Source: Alitta virens (taxonomy: Eukaryota > Annelida > Polychaeta > Phyllodocida > Nereididae). Taken from it: 64,000 bases of DNA. The notes below the pieces were generated by a model, which worked only from the letters and a program-made list of their open reading frames with translations, was not told the origin of the DNA and did not search any database. Made by a program: the position numbers and the translations under genes. Below, piece after piece: positions 36,801 through 48,800 of this stretch. The stretch's first letter is position 1, and each line of letters starts with the position of its first letter. Where the stretch lies: the NCBI GenBank assembly GCA_932294295.1, contig OW028574.1, positions 53,814,797 to 53,878,796 on the forward strand. Direction: 5' to 3'.

Positions 36801-39800
36801 GCGCACCGGGAATTCTGGTGGGATTAGGCACGGACTTCAACCTCTCTACTGACCCTAGTGGATAATAAAATCCCCACTGAATAACGCTGCCCGGTCAGTA
36901 GTTTTATCATTTGAATGTTTCCCATACCAATGACGTATATTGACCAGTATGAGGTCATTTGATTGTCGGCTATTGTTCTCCGTTCGTGACATCATTAGCT
37001 CACTAACAAATATGCCTGTACCCCCACCATGCTTAGCGTGTCCTAATCTGTGCTCAGGACCCATCAGTTGGTAGCCCCGCGCAGTTACTGAGCCCCTTGA
37101 TACTAATGGATAACAATAAATACAGTCATGTCTCATAATAACAAACACGTAGGTTCCCAAGGAATTTGCTCATTATAACAAGTAATTCAGAAAACAGAAT
37201 CAGACCAGCTGGGATCTAAAATTGAGATATTCACATGGTGTGTGCCTCACTTTCTTTTTTGACTAAAATAAAGATCAGTCTTGATTTTAGACATGTTCTA
37301 CATTGACCTTAAATTCCAACTGCTGGGTCCCAGGTTCGATTCTCGGTCGAGCCTAAGTTGGATGGCTGTTTTATCCTTCGTCTCATTGCCATGGTCTCTG
37401 CCTGTCTTAATTAGCCCAACTGGTGCAGAAATAGACAGACAGACAGACAGAAAATATTTATTTTGACCATAAACTTACAATTTACATAAACAAAAATAAT
37501 CAAGGAAAACTGGTTATATTATGGTCATAGGAGACATTCACTAAGGCCAAAAGCCGCTGACGTGCATGCCACCTATGAGCCATTTGGTGTTATAATATAT
37601 GAGTATTGCCTACAAATGAAAGGAAAATCATGGTAAGGATTGCAAGTGCTACAAGCAGGACAGTACCAAATTATTACCTATATTTACATTAATTGTTTTA
37701 ATCACATGTTCGCTGATGGGCTACCTTGTACTGCATACATAACAGTTTGGATTAGTACAGTCTGTTTGATAGGCATTGATATATACCCTTTTTTAGATAG
37801 AATGATAAACCATGAAGACTATGTGCGCTCATTTTATCTATGATAATTTTTGTAATTGATTAATTAGTTGTGGTAATCTATTTTTGATTGAGCTTTTTGA
37901 CAGTTGGTACCTGAGCCAGGGGATTACTAATAGATGTCTGTCTCTTGTTGGATAGGGGTGAATATCAGGATGTAAAGCCCCAATCACACAAACACACACA
38001 TTGACCTTGGATAATGAATATGGTTTTTATGAGTCTCTGTTGTGGAAATATCAATTTGTAAATTATTATCATTATACGTACCAGCAGAAGTCATCACATT
38101 CAGGTACTCGTACTTTTTGTAAATTAGTCTTTCATCCTCAGCATAGTAGAGGCTCCATGTGTATCGTAAACCTCCAAATTTTGTTTCACAATTTCCATAG
38201 CAGTCAGCCGCCACAACAAGCCTTGAAGCTGTGCCTTTTCTGTTCTTGCAATTTTCACGACATCTGTGACATTTTTATAATATTCAAGTATATGGTAGTG
38301 ATTGTCATTAGAGTACAAGTTTAGGGTCTTATTATTTCATGCTAAAATAGTCGGATTTATTGTAGAGGTTTGTAGTGCTCAGTTAACCATTTGACTTGGG
38401 TCTATTTGTTGGCATAATGGCAAAAATATACACCAACATTTTTTTTTTTGGAATGACAGAATAAGCTACGTTTTAAGACACAATTTGGGTATTTCTGCAT
38501 CCTTCTCCAACTGTATTTAATCTTACCTGTTTTTCAGCCATAGTATGTCACTAGTCATAATCAGAGGCATTTTATATGTTGGATGAAATCTGTATTGTCA
38601 CTGTGAAAAATCTGACAAAATAACTAGAAAAGTTTTAGTGTATGTACCTGAGCTCCATGATTGGTGCCCTAAAGAATGGAACACAGAGGAACTTGGTGTC
38701 TGATCCTGATCTAGTGTCCTTCCGAACTGTGACAGTGAAGTGGAAACATGATCCAGGCACTAAGTAATCTGTAGGAAGTGGGTAGAGACCTTGGCTATGA
38801 GGCATGACACCAGGTGGTTCTCCATAGCATCCATCAGGGTTTCCAACAAGTTTCATCATAGTTTCGTCTTTGTATATTTCATCGTAGTTCAACTCTGAGG
38901 CATTGAAAGTTCCATTCACTCTTTCGCATGTCCACGTGAAGGTCATTGCTGTTTTATTCCATGGCTCAACGTCATGATCAAACGTTGCATTCAGAGAGTT
39001 TATTGTAAATGGACTTCCTAACTCGACTGTCTCTGAATAATTCCCAGTCAGTCGAACAGTTAATGGAGTTTTCACTATTTTCAGGTAAGCCAAAGCACTG
39101 TTATTTGTTCCTTCAACATTCTTCATTTGTATTGTGAAGTTCAGCACATAAGTTCCATAAGGTAGTCCACGAACTGGATGTAAGAAGTTCTGATTCATGT
39201 ACTGAACTTCAACAGGTTGGCCATTCCCGGGTGGGTCTATCTGATAAACCGTCCAGGTCATCAATACGTGTGGTGTTTTTATGCAGTCTTGATCGATGAC
39301 AGTTGGAATTTCTAGTGTTTTAGACCTCATATTTATTAATGGATTTTTTGGATCAGTGACGTTGGGGAACATTGTAATATTAGGCACTAGACAGTACCAT
39401 TCTAATACAATAGCATCGGTGGTCAAAGTGTCATTGCTGACATGATTGAAAGCAAAGACTGTGACGGTGAATACTCCCCATGTTTCGTACTCATACTCGT
39501 GTTCAATTTCCATAGTTTGGTCTTCTATTAGAATAAAAGTTGCGTTCTCTGTGTCTGCAAAAGGACTACACACTTCCAATCCATACAGTGTTCGACTGAT
39601 GTTATCACCCATGTCCCAAAGGAAGCAAGATCTTGCTCCAAAGCGAGATACATTTAGGAAGAGCACTGATGTATTCTGCCAGTACACACTTTCATTGAGG
39701 TTTAGTGATTTTAAAATTACAGCATCCAGTATTACTTCAGTTGTTACATTCAAAAGGACATGGGAGACCATATTACTGACGTTCACCGTGGTATTTAGCA

Positions 39801-42800
39801 GTCCCAGGAAAGAACGATCAAATGCGAGCATTTTGTGGAAGGTATCGTTTGGTTTAAATGATGGCAAGTAGAAATGAGTAGGCCATCTTCCAATGAAGCT
39901 GAAGTCTAAGTGGACATCAGTTAGAGGTAGTTGCCCTGGACCAACATCGATGAAAAAGTCAATCTCTGCTGGTGTGTAGAGGACTGATTCATTGGCAGTC
40001 AAGTTCATGTTGTAAGTAACTGGATTTTGAACAACAATATGACGAGAGAGAGTCTTCATTTCTTTGCTCACAGGGTTCCAGGCTGTGACATTTATGGTGT
40101 AATTGCCAATTAGCTGGTACCATTTATCAGTCTGAAAGCTTTGGTTATTGGCAAAAATATCAGGATGCTCCAAACGACGGAATTCACCATCACCGAAGTC
40201 TATGTCATAGATGACATTTGACCCATTTACCACAGTGATATCTAAAGTGAACGTTTCCCTGGGTACAACTCCAACTTTATCAGATACTAAATTCAGTCCT
40301 TCTATCACTTCGTATACAAACAACCAAGACTCCATTGTTTGGGAACCGACTATATTTGAGCAATTAACACTGACTGAGATATTGTAGCCAATGTAATCCC
40401 GGTCAAAATAAAACTCTGCTACATGATCAACCCCTTCGGTTATATTTATAGCGAAGTCTTTAGCCATCTCTTCACTGTCAAATTCATAACTGCAGAATGG
40501 GTTTGTTGGTAGGGGAACAGAAGCATTAGGTGTTATGGTGTAGATATTTTCACCTAGGGGCCATGGTATAATGTTTAGGCCGTGTAAAGTCAATTCAAAA
40601 ACTTTGTGTTGCACAATGACTTCATACGTGGAGTTAAAGGTAGCATTGAAGTGTTCATTGATTGCCATAACTTCAACACTGAAATTACCTTTTATTTTAT
40701 AGGTATGTGTTGTCATCAGGGGCTCTTGGAAGGAGAGGCGATTTGGATGAACAAGGACCGAGAGGTCACCTTCGTTGTAATTTATCTCATACTCCACATG
40801 GCTACCCTCTTCTATTGTGATGTTGAATGGTAGAGGTATGAAGGTGGGCCAGCTGAGACTTGCAGGGGTAACATTTAGCGCTTTTATAGGTTGCTGAAGA
40901 ATAACCTGTGCAGAATAAGTGATGTTACTGACATGATTTGCACAGCGAATGTGTGCTCTTGCATCCGGTTGGTCCGTTGTATAATTATGTGTCCAAAAGA
41001 TTGGTGATGTTCTCACAATGCCAAACTGATCAGTTTGGATGTTCGTTGTGCTGTTTGGATCATTATAATCAAATGAACACCAAACATTAATTGGAGCATC
41101 TAATTCATTGATGTCCTTGATCTTTACAAATGTCTTCAATGGGTTGGGGACATAGAAAGGCAATGATTCATCATAGATTACGAGGAACTGATCAAGTGGA
41201 GGTTCAACTGTAATGTCAATATTCAAGATACTAAAACCAAGTTGGTTGCTGATATTTGCTAACATTGTGTAGTTGCCAAAATCGTGATAAGAATGAGCCA
41301 CTGAGACAACTTTGTAGCTGTACTTCTCAGTATGGTTGCCACCGATCCAGTCCCAGTTGTATGTGGTGCTGTCATTAAAGTCTATGAAGAAACGAACATC
41401 TGTCCCAATATCCCACCGCAGTGTCAGTGTTATAGTATTATTCAGCATGGTGAGATATGAACTGCTGTTGAACTGCTCTCCTTGTACAGGTAACCCTGAA
41501 ATGAAGTTCATTTCCTAATAAACTTTTTGGGTTACAATCAGTAATATCAATGTGATGGCATATACTGTAGTACATTGGGAAATGCTGAGAAGTTCCTACA
41601 AAAGGTTACTAGTGATAGGAACTGAAGCACCATCAGAATATCTCATTGTAAACTATGGGATTTGTGGACAATGTATTATACAACTTCATTCATATCCCGA
41701 GTTTATCTAATTTAACATCAACACTGAATACTCGTAAATGTTGTTTGTTATCAGTAAACTGAGTAGTGTGGATTTTACCTTCACAATTTTTGTGGGCTGA
41801 GGCATTCAAGCAAATCATGTTATTAGACCCTCTGAAGAGCTCAAATGAAGCTTGTTCAGCTGGGTTCATCTCTAAGCAGAAGAAATTAAAGTCTTTACAC
41901 ATTGCCTTTGGTACCCGTACATTAACAGTCCCTGTGAATGTTATGTTTTTGCCAACTGCCAAACCGGCTCTTAGATCTTCATTCACATCGGACAAAATTG
42001 GTCCTTCTTTGTACAAAGCGGCACGCTTTCGTCGAGTGGATGACAAAGTCATGTCTTCCGAACTGAGCATCAAAGTGAAGTTGAAGTTCTTCCTATCGAG
42101 GTCTGGGTAATGGATGACATTAAAGTATACATCCTCATTTCTGAGTGTAACCGAGAAAGGCATTCCATCATAATACTGACGAATAAAGGAGAAATTTGGA
42201 TCTGTTGTAAATGATATCATGTTGATAACAATTCCTGAAAAAGAAAAGATGATTATTGACATAAATGATACAGAAAATTCTGGAGAAAGTTAAGACCTGA
42301 CAAGTGATCAAAAAGTAAGTACAAGGGGAAAGTCTGTGGACGGTAAAGACTCGATCTAAATGTATTAGAGCCAATAATAGGCCAAGTGACTTTCAAAGTT
42401 CACTGGTCGAACTCTCAAGAATTTATACTTGCAGTACACAGGTGCAGGATCGGAAGATGAATATCAAACTACGGAAATTTATACCAACAAGGATACATCA
42501 TATGAACCTGACATGACATGAACCTGACATCACATATTTGACGGACTCTTTGATTTAAAGACTTTTCTTACTTTTTGATTTTATTTACAACATACAATGT
42601 CACAAAACATTTTGCATTAAAATTCTATGAACAAATTTAAATTTAACATTCTTTCAAAAGTGAGGTTCTACAGTGCTCAAGAACTAACCTGGTTCACAGT
42701 CTTTTGTCCGACCAAGCAAGTAGCACTGAACGTTGTCAGAATAATCCTTCTCCTTGTAAGTTGCATTTGCAGCATTCCTGAGCAGGAAGCACACATGGGT

Positions 42801-45800
42801 GGTATTCAAGCATTCCCAAATCGTCATTCCAAGGTTTACAGTTATTCTCAAAGTCTTTGATGAATTTACAGCCAGTTGTGATGATGCCTCAGTTGAAGTC
42901 ATGGCACTATCATACATCTTGTACTCTGATATTAAGTTCGTATTGTAGTCTGTTGCTTTCGGTGTGTAAAAAAACAAGACTTCAAAGTTCTTCAAACCAT
43001 TCGCATACTCAAAGATGTCATATCCATTTTTGTGTTGAATCTCTAGGTTGAACACGTATGAACCTTCAACAGCTCTGACGATTTGTTCAGCTCCAGCATA
43101 GGTTACATTTAATGTGCTCACATCAATATCTGTAATACAAAAAAAAAAGTATTAACAAGTATTGTTTCCCGAGTATCGGAGGTGAAATTGTTATCAAACA
43201 AATTTACAAAAAGATAATGCTGCATGATAGACAAGTTTTACCTGGATTTTTGAAATTGTTATTAAACTAATTTACAAAAAGATAATGCTGCATGATAAAC
43301 AAGTTTTACCTGGATTGGTGAAATTTTTATCAAACAAATTCACAAAAAGATAATGCTATGCGATAAACAAGTTTACCCGGATTGCAGTTTACCGAAGGCA
43401 CCAAATCGAAGCATGAGATGTCGTTTTCTGGGTTAGTCTCAATAAACATTGCTCCAGGGCCACTTGTAAGATTGACACACAGGTAAGCCATCTTGTAACA
43501 AACATCTTGAGGAATAAATACAGTTAGTCCGTACTCCAATACTGTGAATGAATCATCGAGCAATCCGACAGTGAGATTTGAATGTGTTGAAATCTTCACC
43601 GATGTATTTTCATAAGTTGTTTCTCCTGTGGCCAAGTAAGGAGGTGAACTTGATGACGCAAAGAAGAATTCAGCATGGAAATTTTCTCCCGTCAGTTTTG
43701 AGTTGTCAGGAATTTGTGCTCCTTCGACATGTGTTACATTTACAGTAACATTCGCTGATAGCGAATAGCCACGGACCAGGCGATCAGGAGGTGTAGTTAT
43801 TGTCGATATGGTTGGGCGTATGTCAGTTACTAAAATGGAATAGACATGCTATGCTGAACAGCTGTCAACTGCATCTTTGAAAACAAAGGCACGTAACAAA
43901 ATACAGCAGACTAAACAACAGAACTCATAGACTTGGACATGCGGATGACATCATGTTAATCCATGAATCCCACTGACAGCCAATGGGAGTCCGGATTCAC
44001 ATGGCATCACATGGAGTTTTGTTTCCAAGTCTATGAAATCTGCTGTGAGAAGTTTCTCATTTTGAAATAAGACTTACATGGTACACACTGCCTATTGATA
44101 TCCTTGTAATAATAACGGCATTGACAAGTGAATAATTCACTCATGGGCTGCTGGGGAATACATTCTGAATACTCTTCAGTGCATTCCTTATTCCATCCAC
44201 ACTGATCATAAAGTTGGCGCTTTGCTGCAGATAAAATCAAGGTGGGTTATTGGCTGGTATTAGTACTGAAGATACCAATTGTATTTTATCAATCTATTTT
44301 GTTGCGAATTGTGGATGTAAGATGTATTCATACAATGGTGTCAGAGTTTATGCCTCAACATTTAAGAAAGATGTTTACAAATTGTAATGCCAGATTTTGT
44401 CTCAACATATACATGTATAATAGATACGTACAATGTATTTAAATGATATTAAGTTAGCTTTTGGGTGAGTATATGTAAAAATAAAAAATAAAATCTATAT
44501 ATTATGCTGTCAAATTTAAGGTCAGTATAACTACTATAAGTATAAAAAAAATTAGATTGCAGCAAGTTTCATTTAAATTTTAATTTTTAAGCTTACCGAC
44601 ATCACTGTGAACAGAAATCTCACACAGAGTAAGATATGTAGAATTTCCATTGGCCAGGACAGCAACATAGCGACCTTTGAGAGGCTGCAGGCATACGACT
44701 TTGACCCATTCGCGGTCAGCTGCTTTGGATTTTGTTTGCCCACACAAGGAATATCCATTGGCAGAAAAGTTTCCTTGAGCAAATTCATTGCCAACATATA
44801 TGTCTATATTTTCCAGGGCTTCAGCTGCAATTTACACACACAGCAATGAAAATATTGGTGGTTTGTTTAAGATAACATTCTGGTCACCCCTGTAAAATGG
44901 ATTTATCGTTAGTATCATATTAGTCTAATGGTGAACTGAGGAACGTCTATGTGGCTTGAGAAAATGAAATTAATCAACAGCATCGTACCTGAAACATCAC
45001 CATTAAGGAGTCTGACTTGTGTGACCTCATATTGCCTTTTGAGGTCTACCAGAAACCATGGATCTGCAGAGGCAAGCGGTGACCTTGAACAGTCCTTTGC
45101 ATTTACATCTGTGGTGATTTTTCCATCCACAGCTTTTTCGCCTGTTGGATCGTCCGGGTCATTTGGGTCGCGCCAGGTTTTTCGGTTCGATGCCAGATTT
45201 ACTGAGAAAATAGTATTTTTTTACTCCCCGCCACTTTTTTAAGATAAAAATTGCTGCATAGTAGAAATTACATTACATTATATTATTTGGCTGAATCATT
45301 CCAATTTTATTTCAAAATAAACATTGTATTTAATGTACTAGATCAGTGGAAGTATACATACTGGAGTTGGACACATAATAATAATATGGACTTGTAGCAA
45401 ATGGCGTATACTTGTATCAGTGAATACGACTTCAAATACACTTTTACATACAAGCATACATTTGTGAATGTGTTCGTTTAGCCTAATCAGCTGATAGCAT
45501 GCCCAAATTGGGCGAAAGTTGGGCTGATCAGTACGGACGCCATGTAACCTGGTTTAGTGATCTTAGGGTGTGGAAGCAACTTACTTTCTTCTGCTTCAGA
45601 TGGCAGGATCCTCATGATAACTTTGGATGCATAGATGGGCTCGTGTTTGTAAGTGGTCCACACTGTCCCACTTGTGTCATTGACATTGAGGTCACCAGTG
45701 AGTCGTCCAGTCATGCAGTTTGGATTGTCATTGTACCACCAGCCTCCATTGAAGGTACCTGATCAAATGGAATGTGAAAACATACACTGTGTTATGATTG

Positions 45801-48800
45801 TGTTTTTTGTTGTAATTTAGGCAAGATGCGCATTACAAGATTCCTTGGTTCAACAAAACCTGTGGGGTTTTATGTCCTGAAGTTTACATTGTGAGCTAAA
45901 AAAAGAGTACATGAACAGCGTACCAAGCTACTTGTTTAACAATACTTAGTTATAGGTTAGTTGCACAAATACAGGAGTTAATCAGTAGTATTAGCACCGT
46001 AATATTGTTTATTGCATTATGTAGTTTTAATGTAACACTGCATCACTGATATGTGCCATTAGCACTGCTTTCAATATATTCACTGGGTTGGTGTTTGAAA
46101 TGGTACCTGCACAATTGTTGTTGGAGTTATCATTATCATAGGTGGAGAATGGCTTTCCACTGGCTTCACTGACCAGTCCAGTGGGTCCACATGAACCTCC
46201 CTCATACTGACCAATGGTCACTTTGAACTTCTTGGTTTCATCAGCAACACTAAAGGACGAGAATTCACAGGAATAAAACCGGCCGTCTGTGGCATAGAAG
46301 TCGATACGAAGAAGGTAGCTTCGACTCTTAGTCAAAATGTACAGCAAGAAGTTGCCAATGTAATAGTCCGATTCCTTGGTGCCAAAGCCTTCTTTGTATG
46401 CCACCCATGTTTTTCGGAAAGCAAAACTCGGTGTTTCGTGTCGCATAATTACAGTCCACAGGTCAATACATCCGAGGGTTGTTGAAGGATAACCCGGGGC
46501 AGTGATATCTGGCACTGCTTCTTGGTAGCATGAATCTGTCTCTGTAATGCATTAGTAGAGTAATTCACTTAAAAGTTGAAATTCATAACGATTTTTTTTC
46601 CCATAATTACTAACAGAAATTTTCACAACAGGTATTGAAACTATTTATTATGAGTAGTTATTGTTTTCTAACGGGCTTTTCCTAATGTCAGTATGTGTGT
46701 CATTACATGGTAGCTAATGATAAATTGGTCAATCCGTAATTGTAATCAGTGGGAGAATGCCATAAACACTGACCTTGAATGCGCTGTCAAAATTGTGATG
46801 TGAATCTTACCTTTGTAAATGCAACCAAAAAGCTCAAATTGTACTCCTGGCTGGTCTACAAAATCTTCCACGGTGAAGCGGAAATACTTGCCGATCGGAA
46901 GAGATGGAAATGACACGGACAATGGGTAGTAGTGGTCGTGCAAACCATCAAGTTTCTAAATGGGCAATAAATAGCATTCGTATAAATATTTAGTAAGGAA
47001 ATGCTATTGTGGCTCACATTCTGGATTGCTATTCCTCTCCATGTTAACTCTGACTAATAATCAAGTAAACAATTACATGTGGATGATATACAAATACAAT
47101 CATAGTCTTTTAGTATCTGAAAGGCTATGTCATTGGGCGGCAAAACGTATATATTTATATATAATTATATTCAAATTCCTGGCTATCCGAATATGCAAAA
47201 CAGTAAAGCAAGTATTGTGGTCCTTGATTACTGCATCGGTTCTATGTTCAACACAGCCAACACAATACACTCTTTTCACAGAGCAACCATGTTGGCAATT
47301 TTGCCTCATTTTGATTACGTCATATTATGACATCATTACTTCTCTATTGTTTTTGCACTCTGTGACCTCACCATGGCCATTGTCTACTGATGGCGTCACA
47401 ATACTATATCTGGGTGCAAAGAGAGGCTGCCACGTGAAAAGGGTGTATGTTTGCTCAGTTTATACACTAACAAGCCAAATGTTGGTCCTATGTTAGCCTC
47501 ATTGATATGACATAAGATAAATCAAATTTTGTCAGATGTCAAAGCACTTACATTGTTACCAGTAATAGGATCTGGTATTGTGGTGTAGGTTATTCCATCA
47601 ATTGACACTGTGAATCTGAACTTTGTCACCCATTGGATGTTGTCAGGCACAGTGGTACCAATCATTAGTAGTCTTGTGACTGTCATGGGGACAGCAGTTC
47701 TCACCTATTGGAATCACAGAATTATTATTTAAAAAAAATTATATTGATACCATAGCATCTGGATTCTGTGATGGTAAATGGTAAACAACTTACCTCCAGG
47801 TAGCCACCATAGAACTGAAAGGAAAATTATCAATATAATCAATTAAAGTTTGTACAAAACCATGATGGCGATTTTTAACAAATACAAGATATGTAGAATA
47901 GAATACAGTATACCTTTACGATTTTCTTTTCTTGCTGATTTTAAAAATTGCACTTTAATATTGCACGTTTTAGATGATATGCTAGTGTATTTATTATAAT
48001 TCCTTGTAAAGTGCACTTGGATACTTTTAGTAGTAAATGTAGTGCAATATAGATTGACTAATAATGTTATTTTATTGACTAATCAAGTTTTTATATAAAT
48101 GGTATGCCATTTTAAGTGTAAAATAGACTTCTTAAAGTTTGGCATTGAGACTTTACAGTTAAATCAATAATAGGACCTATGTACTGCTCGTGGATTACTG
48201 TTTACAACTTGCTCAAAATAGTGGATAATGAGATGAGCTTTGGTATGACAGCGATGATATAGACTGAGATGGTTTTTTACAGGAAAAGTGAGAAAAAGGT
48301 TACCCAGAATGGAGTCCAGTATCCAGCTTTTGTTCGTATTTCAACTGTATTTTCATAAGGGATACTGCCGTAAATGACCTGCTCTGGGGTAACCCACACA
48401 TTGTAGTAGTTACTTGCATGTAGAGTGACAGGAACTGGTTCGTCTCGCATGATTGCTAAACCACATGTGCCTATAAGTGGAAATTGTGGTAAGTATGATT
48501 TGTTTCACGGTATAATTATTTGTACCTCGTGTGCATGATTATCTTCATATATTTGAATAGTATCCCTGTAATAATTACGTGGAATGGAAGCATGTTTTGC
48601 TCTCAGTTGGCAGCTGATATCATGCATTTCAAGGCATGTGATTGGACACTTTCCACTTTTCTGATGTAAAGTTGTTATCTGTTTGATTGTTTATAGTTAT
48701 CCTTTGATATTTGTTTTAATTCTTTTGTACTCTTAAAATTTTACTAAGTTTTCCATGAAACTTGGAATCTGTGACGGCTAAATAGGGATTGAAATAGGAT

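Larger units (their letters stand above)
34793..38263 (-). other. Polycystin exons 38082-38263, 36388-36561, 35712-35995, 34793-34960: rest of REJ module
   Basis: Typical REJ segments: C-ENC...ASRLVVAADCYGNC...LRYTWSLYY; then YGGYCWVEPREG|IASNTTFVVSCDGWKEW and LKYDFRL. REJ was named for the sea urchin sperm receptor for egg jelly and extends to PKD1 and PKDREJ. The last exon (PADEVMNSIMSAS...) leads into the GAIN-like region. Confidence 0.9.

Noticed and set aside
39446..39871. 141-codon open frame on the plus strand opposite the PKD/REJ exon
   Set aside because: It is antisense to a long, clearly coding exon, has no family resemblance and is expected from codon bias of the sense strand.
41518..45201. 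A gene boundary between the lectin-rich half and the PKD/REJ half
   Set aside because: Exon phases, in-frame junctions and the lack of a signal peptide or polyA site argue for one gene; RNA evidence would be needed to reopen this.
47026..47496. 156-codon plus-strand frame
   Set aside because: It is in an intron of the polycystin gene, AT-rich, Cys/Leu-rich by composition, with no resemblance to a family.
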